DNA of 64,000 nucleotides from Macrolepiota albuminosa (Eukaryota > Basidiomycota > Agaricomycetes > Agaricales > Agaricaceae): positions 2,658,468 through 2,722,467 of the forward strand of contig JAMWFC010000054.1 of assembly GCA_027475525.1 (NCBI GenBank), given 5' to 3'. The stretch's first letter is position 1. Each line of letters starts with the position of its first letter. Positions 1 through 10,637 of the stretch are shown in pieces. The notes under the pieces were generated by a model. It searched no databases and was not told the origin of the DNA. It saw only the letters and a program-made list of their open reading frames with translations. Position numbers and translations under genes: made by a program.

Positions 1-640
1 TGTCTGGAACTCCGGGGCTAGGGCTCCGGGGTTCAAGACGAGGACAGGGGTAATCCCGGGATAGGGGACTAGAGTCCGGGGGTTTTGGGTTGGGGGTAAC
101 TGGGGTTAGAGGGGGTCGAGTCGTGAACCGGAGGTTCTAAGACAAGACCAAGTTAGTAACTTAAGAGTCGCGAAGTGCGTACCAAAGCTTAGAGCACACG
201 AATACTAAGGCGTGCCAGTCAAAGCGTACCAAACAAGGCGTACCAGTCAATCAAGGGGCACGCAATATCCAAAGTAACAGTGTATGCAATATCAAGACTA
301 GCGAATACAACGGGAGCTATGCTATAAGTACTACGGGGCCGGGTCTCGGGGTTCCGGGATGTCTGGGATGGGTTCCGGGGTCATTGAGTAGCGGCAGGGG
401 CTGCACACCGGGATCGCGCGTGTGGGCTGCGCGATCAATTGGCGCGGATGGAGCCGTGATGCGTGATGCGTGATGGGATCGTTGATCGGGGCTGGTGGTG
501 GCTGATGGCGGTCCTTGATGCGCGTGATGGCGGTGCCGGCGGTCGTGATGGCGGGGCGTGTCCTGTGGGGTCGGAGGGAGGGTCCCGGAGGGTGTCCCGG
601 GGGTGTCCCGGGGTGGGCCCGGAGGGAAGGGGTCGTGACA
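1..640 (-). repeat. 3' LTR of Gypsy-1
   Basis: On the plus strand it starts TGTC and ends GACA, a perfect short inverted repeat as expected for LTR ends. It matches 4226-4865 over 640 bp with roughly a dozen differences, mostly transitions (about 98 percent identity by eye). It starts exactly at the first base of the window, so its target-site duplication cannot be read. Confidence 0.88.
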
Positions 641-652
641 TCACCCCCCCTT
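641..652 (-). other. polypurine tract of Gypsy-1
   Basis: On the minus strand this reads AAGGGGGGGTGA and abuts the 3' LTR, the place of the plus-strand primer. It fixes the orientation of the element. Confidence 0.7.
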
Positions 653-670
653 CAGCGCCGAGACCCTCCG

Positions 671-824
671 AGGCGCGCGTAGCCGGTGGTTCGGACCGGG
701 GTCCAACCGTGGGATCCGGCACCTGACTTGCCACGTATCGAAAAAAAAGGCGCGCGTAGCCGGTGGTTCGGACCGGGGTCCAACCGTGGGATCCGGCACC
801 TGACTTGCCACGTATCGAAAAAAA
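671..824. repeat. 77-bp tandem duplication, seam 1
   Basis: Copies 671-747 and 748-824 are identical. It lies in the leader before the antisense accessory gene and breaks no codon. Confidence 0.95.
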
Positions 825-846
825 AATTTTACCGTCAAGTTCAACC

Positions 847-2576
847 ATGTCACGTACGCCAACGCATTCGCCGATGCCCCCGCAAACGAACGAGGTCACA
901 CCCCTCATGGCGTGGGAAGCCCGGGATGCTCGTTACCGGGCTCGTCTTGACCGGGAGCGCGTGGCGGCGCTCGTCAAGCATCGTGAGTACTCCCGCGCCG
1001 CCCCTTTACCCCACTAACCTTTCCTTTTCAGAACAACGCAACATTCCAGCCCCGGAGGCGGGTCCCAGCCAACTCCCGGAGCCTGTCCCTGGTGCGGGTC
1101 CCGGGGGTCCTTTGGGTGCCAGTCGTCCCGCGCCCACTTTTGCGCGGATGACCGTGCGTCCCCCCTGTCCCCCTCCCCCTCCTCGTCCTAGGCTGGTCGC
1201 CCCTCGCTTCCGTCGCTCCGGGATGGCAGTAGGGGCCATTTCCGAGGTCCCGGAGGCCCAGCGCGTTGAGTGGGCCAACGTGACGCAGGAGGCCTTCGAG
1301 GGGGCGCTGGTGAGGCCCCGGGGCTTGCCTCCCCATGCCTGGTGTGTCAGCAACGGGCCGGTAAGTGGTTTCATACCTCTGGTTTCGAGGCTGACCCGGG
1401 TGCCTAGTGCCTCCACTGTGCGCGACGCTCAGTGCTGTGCTCGTTTGAGGTCCCGTCCCCCTCGTCCCAACGCGACACCGCGGTGTGTGAGGCGTGCCAC
1501 GATAACCATGAGCGGTGCTCCGTTTCGGCTCTTTGGAGGGCGTATTGCGTGTCGCGGGAGCAGGGATGGCCGCTGGGGGGGATTACCCGGAGGATGGGGG
1601 TGGAGGAGCGCGATTGGGTGGCGGAGCCGGCGGGGGAGGCGGTGGAGCCGGTGGGGGAGGGGCCTGCAGCGCCCGCGGAGGTGGCCAGTGGGGGGTCGAG
1701 GGGTCAGGGGGTCGTCCGGGTGGGGGGCCGGGGCCGGCCCGTGGTGTTGATCACGCGCCGGGCCCCTCGGTCCGTCGTCCGGGGGCAGGGGGGGCACCTG
1801 GACAAGGGGAAGCGGCGGGCGTCGCCCAGTCCCTCCCCGGGGCCTTCCAAGAGGGCGCGTTTGCCCTCCAGGACCCCTTCCCCGGTTTTCCCCCCGCGTC
1901 TGTCCCCAGCCGCTTTCTCGCCTCTGTCGGGGCGGCCCCTGGAGGCGGGTGTGAGGGCCCCTCAGGAGCACCCGGGGGAGTCTGAGGGGGGTGGGGAGGA
2001 AACTGTTGTGCGAGGGGAGCCGGAGGCGGGTGGAGAGGCGCAGCGACAGTTGGAGGAGGCCCGGGTCGCCAGGGAGGAGGTGGAGGCGGAGCTGGAGGTG
2101 TTGAGGGTGCGGTTTGGGCAGGGAGTGGGGGTCCCGGAGAGGGCCCCCTCGGGACAGGAGTTGACGGAGAGCCTGCGCCGCGACGTGGTGATCGCGCGTA
2201 TGGCATCCCTTAGTAGGTGCCTTGTCGCTTGCATATTCGTTCGCTAACGCCTCCAGGCTGGGCCCGGGAGCACCGTCTGCTCCTGGACGGGGTTGCCGCG
2301 GCGCTTGCCGCGCTGCAGGAGGGACAGTATGTGAAGGTGACGACCCCCGGGGTGGAGCACGGCCTCGACCTCCTGGGACGGTTGGTGGTCGCCCACTGGC
2401 GGAGGAACGTGCCCGCCCCGGGCTCCTAGTTCGAGCGGGTATTGGACGAGGGTGAACCCCTTCCAACTTGGGAGGCGTTGGCCAAGGAGGTGTGGCGGGA
2501 TCACGGTCCGGAGGGGTTAGGAGAGGGCTTCCGGGGCTGGCCGCGGGGAGGGGGTAGTGAGGGGGGCTCCGGTTAG
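847..2576 (+). CDS. spliced accessory gene antisense to the Gypsy-1 polyprotein, Cys-rich and coiled coil
   Basis: Proposed exons are 847-982, 1032-1360, 1408-2212 and 2257-2576, joined by GT-AG introns of 44-49 nt that keep one frame. Exon 1 encodes a basic helix with WEARDARYRARLDRERV. The exon 2/3 junction creates CLHCARRSVLC, followed by CEACHDNHERC: two C-x2-C-x6-C knots suggesting metal binding. Then come a Pro/Ser/Gly-rich stretch with a basic KGKRRASPSPSPG patch and a Glu/Arg coiled coil (QLEEARVAREEVEAELEVLR). TAG at 2427-2429 interrupts exon 4; the same frame goes on to TAG at 2574. I recall similar antisense genes in basidiomycete Gypsy elements, but the function is unknown. Nuclear or nucleic-acid binding is only an inference from composition. 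Confidence 0.7.
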
Positions 2577-2769
2577 GGTGTGATATTTTGGCCTTTCTTG
2601 TCGTCTTCGTTCGCCCGTTTCGCTTATCTGTGAAATAATGTACTTGTAGAAAATGTACCTACTTGGTCTCTCGTAGTAATAGTGGTGTAAGTAAAGTGGC
2701 GGGGTAGCTGGGAAGAGTATCTTGCCCATAATCCGGGGCGCTACTGTAAAAAAGGAAAACTAGAAGGGA

Positions 2770-4110
2770 TTAAGATCTAGAAAGGAAAAGCAGAAAGTAT
2801 ACGCGGGAGTTGAATCCCTGATGAGTCCAGAGGCGGGGGTTACACCCACTACTGCCGTCTGTGAGTCCTGCGCCCGGGAAGGTCGTTCCCCGGGTGCCGT
2901 CGTTGAAAGTCCCGGAGTTTGTCGAGGGCGCCTTCGAGGTTTTTGCGTGGTTCCCAGGTGTCGTCTTCCGGGCCATATCCCTTCCACCGTACGAGGAAGT
3001 GGGGTCATCCACGAATGTTCCGGGAGTCGAGGATGTCTTCAACTTCGTAGTGGTACTCGTCCTCGACCTCGACCGGGGGAGGGGGCTCGGGGCGCCGTTC
3101 GGGGAAAGGATCTCTTCAACTTCGTAGTGGTACTCGTCCTCGACCTCGACCGGGGGAGGGGGCTCGGGGCGCCGTTCGGGGAAAGGATCTGGGGGGTGTC
3201 GTTCCAGAAGGCGGACGTGGAATACCGGGTGCAGACCTTTTAGTCCCGGGGGGAGCTCGATCTTGTAGGCATGGGATGAGACCTTCTTCAATATTTTGAA
3301 CGGGCCGAGACGCTTGTGATCGAGTTTTGGGGAGGGCCGGCGGGTGCGGAGGTGTCGCCGATCTAACCATACCTTTGTCCTGGGGGCCCAGTCGGGGGTG
3401 TCTTCCCGTTTCCGGTCGGCGTGTTTCGCGTAGGCCCGGTTCGCGATGTCGATCTCTTCCTGGAGAAACTCGTGAAGGGATTGGAGATCCCGGGCGACCT
3501 CGTGGGCGGCGTGCGACGGGATGTCCCGGAGCGAGAGTGTCAGTCGAGGGTGGTATCCCTTGTTGGCAAAGAAGGGGGATACCCCGGTGGCGGAGTGCAG
3601 CGTGTTGTTGTAGGTGAACTCGGCCAGGGGGAGCTCGGCACGCCAGTCGTCCTGCAAGTAGTTGACGTACAGTCGGAGGTACTGCTCGAGAGACTGGTTG
3701 ACCCTTTTGGTTTGGCCGTCGGTTTTGGGGTGGTAGGCGGTAGAGAGGTTAGTCTTTACTTCAAGTGCCTTACACAGGGAAGTCCAAAACTTGGACATGA
3801 AGAGAGGGCCACGGTCGGAGACGATGTCGTCTGGGAGTCCATGTTTGGCAAAGACGTGCTCGAGGAATAGTCGGGCGAAGTCCGGGGCGGTGTCCGTGGT
3901 GTGGCAGGGTAGGAAGATGCCCTGTTTGGTTAGCCTGCACACAACGACGAGAATGGCATCGAACTCTTCAGATTCCGGGAGCTCGATGATGTGGTCCAGG
4001 GATATGGAGGACCAGGGGCGTCGTCTGACTGGCAGGGGTTTCAGGAGTCCGTATGGTCGGTGTCGGGGTATGTCAGGTTCCGCTGAGTCGGGGGCCTTCT
4101 GGGAAAGCAA
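2770..4110 (-). pseudogene. Gypsy-1 integrase core plus broken chromodomain
   Basis: C-terminal part of a chromoviral polyprotein. The integrase core shows [13 protein letters not shown], first Asp in SLDHI, second Asp in IVSDRGP and the third-residue motif [10 protein letters not shown], where family members normally have Glu; here it is Lys (codon 3706-3708). The core is followed by the usual [12 protein letters not shown] and [10 protein letters not shown] motifs. The chromodomain follows but is frameshifted by the 77-bp duplication at 3036-3189. With one copy ignored the frame returns ([13 protein letters not shown]) apart from one TGA near 2998. The zinc-binding N-terminus of integrase is missing. 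The protein is dead by catalytic-residue loss and stop codon. Confidence 0.85.
3036..3189. repeat. 77-bp tandem duplication, seam 2
   Basis: Copies 3036-3112 and 3113-3189 are identical. The extra copy shifts the chromodomain out of frame; deleting it restores the frame. Confidence 0.95.
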
Positions 4111-4124
4111 CGTCCTTACGATGC

Positions 4125-4278
4125 GGACTTGACCTACGAATACTCGGGTGTCTGGAACTCCGGGGCTAGGGCTCCGGGGTTCAAGACGAGGACAGGGGTA
4201 AGGACTTGACCTACGAATACTCGGGTGTCTGGAACTCCGGGGCTAGGGCTCCGGGGTTCAAGACGAGGACAGGGGTAA
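4125..4278. repeat. 77-bp tandem duplication, seam 3
   Basis: Copies 4125-4201 and 4202-4278 are identical and span the integrase/LTR border, so the start of the right LTR appears twice (4149 and 4226). A contig join here could be a wrong choice among Gypsy copies. Confidence 0.95.
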
Positions 4279-4865
4279 TCCCCAGATAGGGGACTAGAGT
4301 CCGGGGGTTTTGGGTTGGGGGTAACTGGGGTTAGAGGGGGTCTAGTCGTGAACCAGAGGTTCTAAGACAAGACCAAGTTAGTAACTTAAGAGTCGCGAAG
4401 TGCGTACCAAAGCTTAGAGCACGCGAATACTAAGGCGTGCCAGTCAAAGCGTACCAAACAAGGCGTACCAGTCAATCAAGGGGCACGCAATATCCAAAGT
4501 AACAGTGTATGCAATATCAAGACTAGCGAATACAACGGGAGCTATGCTATAAGTACTACGGGGCCGGGTCTCGGGGTTCCGGGATGTCTGGGATGGGTTC
4601 CGGGGTCATTGAGTAGCGGCAGGGGCTGCACACCGGGATCGCGCGTGTGGGCTGCGCGATCAATTGGCGCGGATGGAGCCGTGATGCGTGATGCGTGATG
4701 GGATCGTTGATCGGGGCTGGTGGCGGCTGATGGTGGTCCTTGATGCGCGTGATGGCGGTGCCGGCAGTCGTGATGGCGGGGCGTGTCCTGTGGGGTTGGA
4801 GGGAGGGTCCCGGAGGGTGTTCCGGGGGTGTCCCGGGGTGGGCCCAGAGGGAAGGGGTCATGACA
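4226..4865 (-). repeat. 5' LTR of Gypsy-1
   Basis: TGTC...GACA, 640 bp, partner of 1-640. Its right end cuts off an ORF that continues beyond 4866, so it inserted into older sequence. No clear target duplication is visible next to it. Confidence 0.85.
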
Positions 4866-5260
4866 GGTGCAGTCCGGAAGGGGGTACTATGTGCAAACAC
4901 GCTGCCTTGTACCATTTCCGAGTACTGGGTAATATCCGGTTGACCCTCAGAATGAGCTGACGAGCTCTCGGGCAATACCGGATACATCAATGAAGGCATT
5001 TGGCTCGCTGGCAGCGACACTCCTGAGACCGCAGATCTCTCTCCTGGTTTACCACCAGGTCGTACAATGGACATCATCCGTGATACGGATAGCCCACCAG
5101 GCATTCCAAAGCTCACGCTGACATCGCGAGGAATCTTTTCGTCCCGCTTTGGCGGAGGTTGGTATGCTGACGCAGATTGCGTCTTCACAGCTTGAAGCAC
5201 AGGTAAGTCACCTGCGTCTGCAGCTGGGAACGGAGGATCCAGATCAAGAGAGCCAGTCAT
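4866..5260 (-). pseudogene. ORF truncated by the Gypsy-1 LTR, unknown
   Basis: Open frame starting at an ATG at 5260 and running into the LTR at 4865, which supplies a foreign C-terminus. The 130-residue native part is Ser/Pro-rich (for example MTGSLDLDPPFPAADAGD) with no recognisable domain. It may be the N-terminal part of a host or transposon gene. I do not recognise it. Confidence 0.35.
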
Positions 5261-6070
5261 GGAAGCACGTTTTCAATGTGATGCCAACAGAGAATCGAGA
5301 GGTTTTGATGATAGTTGCCTAGTCGGTAACAAGCCTAGAGTCGAAAGCCGATAGCAGAAGATTTAAAAAAAATGTAACCAGAGTTACGGGTTAGAACTAT
5401 CTTGTGTGTATCACACAAGTGCTAAATCAGACCGCAGTATCGGATTGACTAGTACTTAGAGTCAAAACAAGATGTTATCTTACGTAATACTCTATTAAAT
5501 GATTATAGCGTTGTTGACGCTTGGAACACGAATGACTCCGTTACACCTACTTGGCCCACATTTTCTTCAGCAACAGCTGGCTCTACAACGAGGCGGCCAC
5601 CATCAATGACAAGAGGCTGCAACACCTCGATCACTATGGGACACCTCAGTCTCTTGCTCAGTGGGATGGGTGGCATGAAGCCACCATTGGCGACCACCAG
5701 TGACTAATGCTCCAGCAGCAGGAGAGTTGTTGTGCATTCAACAACATGTTTACCAAGGGGATGTATCTCGTCATCAGGCAAGACATTCACGTCTGAGAAA
5801 TCTGGACGTGCCAGTACCCATCTGACAATAGAGATCTCCCTGATCCACAACTCTCTACTCCAGGGCCGACTTTTGACCCCACTATTACGCTGTTCCCACT
5901 ACAAGACTATGATGACTCTCTGCCTCTGGCAGGGCCATTGGGCACCTCTCATGAGCTTGCATTTGAGGATGAACTTCTTGACTATGATATAGACAATGTG
6001 ACTGCTGATCTATTCCAGGAGCCTGGGAACTCTCCAATTGCCCCTGTCTCTGACTTACTGATGGCCTGAC
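5261..6070. other. no supported gene
   Basis: Short ORFs at 5503-5697 (minus) and a plus-strand open stretch ending near 6068 with acidic, Pro-rich composition. Neither shows a start context, intron pattern or domain that I can support. Confidence 0.4.
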
Positions 6071-6338
6071 TGTTGGAGTGTTTTGAGACCATAGTTTGGT
6101 CTAATTGCAGGGTGTGTAGCATAGTCCGCTATATGGCATTGGCCACATAGCTTTTACTTAGTATAGCCTTATTATATTTATTATAATATAATAATATTTA
6201 CATAATTATAAATATGTAGCTACCTGCTGCTTACTAAGTAGCTTATTTTGTGTTGATACTACATAGTCAATAGACCAGATTGGTCTGATTCTGTGTAGTG
6301 TGAACCTTAAGCTCTCACACAACTGTAACTTTGTTACA
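6071..6338 (+). repeat. LTR-like repeat X, copy 1
   Basis: Starts TGTTGGAGTG and ends CTTTGTTACA. It has an AT-rich middle (TATATTTATTATAATATAATA), then a TCAATAGACC..GGTCTGATTC block and GTAACTTTGTTACA. The later part is found again at 57368-57626. It looks like a solo LTR or short terminal-repeat element; no coding region or target duplication was found. Confidence 0.5.
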
Positions 6339-6876
6339 ATAAGGGGAATAACAAATCATGATACTATGCTACCAATTAAGGTGTTTTGGCAATAAAGCTC
6401 AGTTAGCTGAACATTGACAATCCAGGTTGGCATAAAGACATTATATACGAAAATATGAATGGTTGACTAATAGTAAGTATTAATAATTATTAGCTGCACC
6501 AATACCAATGATTAATAAAAGATTTTCTACTATTATTATGAAACTGTTCCACTAAAGACATTTAATCAATAAGAGCTCTACTGACAATAGAGCAAAGATG
6601 GTGTACCATTTAATGTTCCTCATGAGAATTGCACCTAAAACTCCAATGATGGAGGACACTGAAATCCGCATAAGCCCAGCAGCATGTGTTTAGTCTTGAC
6701 GTCCAGCTACAGGTATAGAATGGATAGATAGCTATTCTACTAACTACAATAAAAAGAACTAAAAATAGAACATTTAGTAGAGATTGTTAATATGTAGAGA
6801 ACATGTTAAAACAGACACAACCATAGCTACATTCTAGCATATGTAGATATCAAATATTAACATAGTAACGCTACAG

Positions 6877-7400
6877 AACACATGACGTTAAAAAGCAAAA
6901 ATATTATTCTCATGCATACCTAGTCTACTGCTGATTAAGTGACCATACAGATGAACGGTATATCACATGATGGTAAAAAGTGAAGACATTATTCCCATGC
7001 ATATCTGTAACCGTACAGATGACTAGTAGTATCACATGATGTTAAAAAGTGAAGACATTATTCCCACATGTACCTAGTCTACTGCTGACTAAGTAACCAT
7101 ACAGATAAACAGTATATCATATGACAGTAAAAAGCGAAGACGTTATTCCCACACATATCTATAATAAGTACAGATGAACAGCATGTATCACATGATAGCA
7201 AAAATCAAAGACATTCTTTCCATGTGTACCTGGTCTACTGCTTACTAAGTATAACCATACAGACGAACGGCACATATCACATGACGGTAAAAAGTGAGGA
7301 CACTATTCCCATGCTTACTCAAAGGAAGTAATGACAATGAGAACAAACAATGTCACATGACAGCAAAAATCAAAGACATTTTTCCCACACATAGTCCGCT
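6877..7400. repeat. degenerate tandem array, about 7 units
   Basis: The motif T/ACACATGA-Y-RG-TAAAAA-GTGAAGACATTATTCCCA recurs with starts near 6877, 6963, 7031, 7117, 7188, 7278 and 7353. Spacing alternates between about 70 and 87 bp because some units carry an extra block, CTAGTCTACTGCTGACTAAGTA. The units have diverged, so this is an old array, unlike the exact 77-bp seams. Confidence 0.75.
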
Positions 7401-8101
7401 GCACAGAAAAACCTTGATTTATTCTAAATCTCGGAACTGGATTCTTCTTGTCAAAATTAGGGGAACGGAGGATGTACACCTTGTGCTTTTCTTCTGTCTT
7501 GTCAGGAGGCAAAGTAAACTTGAGAGAACTATTTGTCCAAAGTGAAGTGAGCGATCTGCATTGTCAAAGGCAAATCAAATATAATCACCTTCCAAATATT
7601 CAAGCTTGATCTCAAAATCCATTTTATAGGTCTGGTAAATAAATGAAACCTACCATAAATTATTGACTACTTACATCTGCTTTGTCTGCGTTTCCTCTAG
7701 AGCAGTTGTAGTTCTTCCTGGATACTCTCTTGAGAATTTGCTAGACCACTTCCATAATCTAGAAGGAAAGATTGGTGGGGAACAATAATCATGAAAAATC
7801 AGGCAGCTTACTCTTCATAGTGGGCAAGCAGAATGTCAGCAACTTGGGAGTATCTGGTACTGCGCAATTCTTGGATTGCGCTGTCTGCTTTCTGTTGTGT
7901 CAGTCAGATTTCCTCCCAGCAACTGTCAATATTTGATTGCACAAGTTTCTGAATGAATGAGATAGGTGCAGACATTTTGAATGAAGTTGTTTGTGATGGG
8001 ACGAAAAGGGTGAAGAATAAATCAGCAGAAAGATGTGGGATTTGATATTGCAGTGTAATGCTTTATAAAAATGATAAAATGATAACTTTCCTTCGAACCA
8101 T
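7401..8101. other. AT-rich intergenic DNA, no gene seen
   Basis: Only short overlapping ORFs occur (for example 7294-7545) with no domain or splice structure. Confidence 0.4.
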
Positions 8102-8439
8102 CTATAGCTACCACCTATCTTGCCTAATTAGACAAGTCATTTGATCCATATATCATGCCTAATTGGAGGTGATTCATCTTATTCTCCCTTCCTGCAATAA
8201 TACACTTGTTATTCCATGACTTGTCTTTGAGTATGCTCGGTCGGTTATAGCCAGGGCCATTGCCAATGCCATCAGGCACATTCTCCATGACCACCGGCAA
8301 CATCATCTCGTTGGGTATTGATTATACATGTTCAGAGATCATGTTGGCTGTTGATTCTCTCCCCCCCCCTGCTCACTGTTGGACACAATGAGCTCACATT
8401 TATGTGCAAAATCCATTGGAAAATCTTGGAAAAATAGAA
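8102..8439 (+). repeat. left long terminal inverted repeat
   Basis: Matches the reverse complement of 10638-10958, including CTTGCCTAATTAGACAAGTC, a CATCTCGTTGGGTATTGATT block and TGAGCTCACATTTATG at the inner end. A C run and small gaps separate the copies. Confidence 0.85.
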
Positions 8440-8511
8440 ACTGATAATATATAATATATATAACATGATCATAATATAGTACAGATAATATAAGCACAGA
8501 GAAGGCCTCAA

Positions 8512-9222
8512 TCAAACATCTGATGAAACCTGAATCAACTTATGTATCTGTTCAGCCAGCACAGCATCATCATCATCATTGTTGTTGTTGTCGCCATCGC
8601 CATCACCATTGTCATCATAATTGTTGTTGTTGTCATCATTGTCATTATTGCCATTGTTGTCATTGTTGCTACCATCATTGCCCTCAGCCTCATCTACCTC
8701 CATGTCCTCTTCACTTCTTATATGAGGCTCAACTTGGATGCCAGGGACAAGAGATCCTGAGAAGCCAGGATGAGATGCTAGTTTCTGAAGGCACTGCATA
8801 TGAAAGATGTTGAATTGATGTAGATGTTGCCGCTGCAAGAAGATCTAATGGGCAATAGTGCTGTCCTTTGTTGCAATTGTTTTCTCTTGCTCTTGCAAAT
8901 AGGCCTCTTCATCCTGCATATATGTTACAAGTCATCAAATTTCCACGTTCAATCGGTCAATTTCCTCCCTGGCACACTGGATTTTATAATACTCATTCAT
9001 CATGATTTGAGCAGCAGGTGCTGCTCAAGGACATTCACACACATCTTCACGTGTGTCTGATAACAGATCAAAGTCAGCAAGGAATGCATATTCAACCACA
9101 AGATCCCATGAAAGCTCAGGGTGTGGTGGGGAAAGTGCATGAGCAGCCAAGTTGTACTTGTCAAGTGCATTTTGCACAGCCTGTGATCTTGCCTTGAGGG
9201 CCTTGCCAGTGTGTTTGTGCAA
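8512..9222 (-). pseudogene. KDZ (CxC2-like) transposase C-terminal remnant
   Basis: Read on minus, 9222 downward gives KARSQAVQNALDKYNLAAHAL, LSWDLVVEYAFLADFDLL, then CAREEIDRLNVEI, TYMQDEEAYL and, from 8838, HQFNIFHMQCLQKLASHPGFSGSL. This order matches my recollection of the end of mushroom KDZ transposases (helical YAFLxEFDLL region, REEIxRLNxEI, PGFSG). Stops between the pieces show it is dead. The tail is an Asn/Asp run caused by a CAT/GTT microsatellite. The catalytic core is absent. Confidence 0.65.
8564..8683. repeat. CAT/GTT compound microsatellite
   Basis: Runs of CAT, GTT and CGC/CAT triplets. They produce poly-Asn/Asp on minus and misleading His- or Ile/Val-rich ORFs on plus. Confidence 0.9.
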
Positions 9223-9381
9223 CTTATACCCTGTTCATCACCAATGTTGGTCTCATAATTTGAATCATAAAATATTTGGACACACCCATTTGAGACATAT
9301 TCATTTTCACTATAAGGCCACTGTGTTAAATGAAGATGAGCTTTATTCCAGTGACTTACTTCCTCATCTCATAATTTTACA

Positions 9382-10524
9382 ATGTCAGGTTGTGCTCCTG
9401 GATATTGTTTGAAACTCAAAGATATCCAACAGCATGTCGACAACAATCCAGAGTTGGACCCTTCAAAGATGAGCAAGCAACACAAGAAAGAACTTATTAA
9501 TAATCTTGCTGAACATTGTGCCCTCAAATTGCAGGGTTCACGTTGCAGCAATCATGCTTCAGCCATTGACGCACACCAAAACATCAAGGCAAGCACATCA
9601 GAGGTGGAATGGTCTCATCTTACACGTCTTTCTCCATCACTGACCTATGGTGCAGATGAGAAACCTTTTTCTTTTCAGAGGTGGAATGGTCTCATCTTAC
9701 ACGTCTTTCTCCATCACTGACCTATGGTGCAGATGAGAAACCTTTTTCTTTGTACAGGTGTTTGTTCATTTGCTTTTTTTTCCTGAGGTCACGCCAAAGA
9801 TACCACCACCACCTTCACTGCCACTTCAGATGATACTGTCATGAGGTTCTTTCCAGAGGTCTTGAGGCTAGACTACACCAATGTTCTGGCCAAGTTTGAG
9901 ATGTACGCCTGCCTAGAGAATCGAAGTAGGCAATGTTCTTATCTGACTTCCTCACCAACTTACAACAAGAATAGCGGTGACAAAGCCGGATACCCTGCCA
10001 TCCATGCATGCCAAGTGTACAGGCCTCATTTTGCATGGATTGTGTGAGTTCAAGCTTCCAAGTCTTATATGTTGACCAAATCTGATTCATCAATAGGTTC
10101 AATTCTCAACAATAAGAGCATAAAGATGAATTATCAAAATTACGATACAGCAATTGTGGAGAAGTACCATGTCCATCTGGTAGGCTGGCCTTCAAGAATA
10201 CCGTTTGGTAGCCCTTCAAATATTTCGACAGTGGACAATATTCGGCTCCTGTGTTCAGTACTCAAGGGCACCAATTGTAGATGGGAATATCTCACGGCGG
10301 AGGAATGGAGGGCACACAATCAGAAACTTGTCAATGCACGCAGCCAGGGAGTGGTGGTTGGAAAGAAGAGAAAGGAACGGTCCAATAAGAGCAGGCCCAG
10401 AATGAAGGGAGAAAAAACACAGGCCAAAAAGAGGAAAACTTCTCAGCTGCCGCCGGGCACTACGTACAAAAGTGTGGAATTTATTGATGATGAAGACGTG
10501 ATGGACAGTGAGGGCAATGACTAG
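9382..10524 (+). CDS. spliced repeat-family gene of mushrooms, unknown function
   Basis: The blocks read as one gene: DIQQHVDNNPELDPSKMS..KKELINNLAEHCALKLQG (from 9412), SLTYGADEKPFS, FFPEVLRLDYTNVLAKFEMYAC (from 9845) and, from about 10120, MNYQNYDTAIVEKYHV followed by LVGWPSRIPFGSPSNIST and a lysine/arginine-rich tail ending IDDEDVMDSEGND. The block order and motifs (NYxxY..I..KY, GWPxxIPFxxPS, CRWxxLT) resemble a hypothetical protein family I recall in many copies in agaricomycetes. The basic tail suggests nuclear location. Introns near 9750-9845 and 10050-10120 are not resolved, and the seam at 9598 lies inside. Its place between long inverted repeats suggests a transposon-borne gene. Confidence 0.55.
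9598..9751. repeat. 77-bp tandem duplication, seam 4
   Basis: 9598-9674 and 9675-9751 are identical and differ from flanking bases on both sides, so the repeat is exactly 77 bp. It duplicates the LTRLSPSLTYGADEKPF segment. Confidence 0.97.
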
Positions 10525-10637
10525 ATATGTTTCATTCTAGAATACAAGAACCTTTCATTTTCTCAGGTTCCAGTAACAATAAGTGTTCTGTAATGTGGAA
10601 AATGCACTCACAAGGGAAATGAGTAATGTATCTCATT

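Larger units (their letters stand above)
1..4865 (-). mobile_element. Gypsy-1, internally deleted Ty3/Gypsy chromovirus-like LTR retrotransposon
   Basis: Two near-identical 640-bp LTRs (1-640 and 4226-4865) bracket a 3.6-kb interior. The integrase reads right to left and a polypurine tract lies against the left LTR, so the element is on the minus strand with its 5' LTR on the right. Gag, protease, reverse transcriptase and RNase H are absent: the integrase core almost abuts the right LTR. Between integrase and 3' LTR lies a spliced gene on the opposite strand. Three 77-bp seams (671, 3036, 4125) fall in it, so the missing polyprotein may be a real deletion or a collapsed repeat copy. Confidence 0.85.

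Noticed and set aside
671..824. Minisatellite or recent segmental duplication as explanation of the 77-bp repeats
   Set aside because: The same period recurs in 15 unrelated sequences, nearly always with two copies, and breaks genes that are otherwise open.
1429..2466. Pro/Arg-rich minus-strand ORF of 345 residues
   Set aside because: Shadow of the GC-rich spliced gene on plus, which has clean introns and Cys motifs; the minus frame has only low-complexity composition.
8523..8813. His- and Ile/Val-rich plus-strand ORFs
   Set aside because: Created by the CAT/GTT microsatellite; the KDZ remnant is on the other strand.
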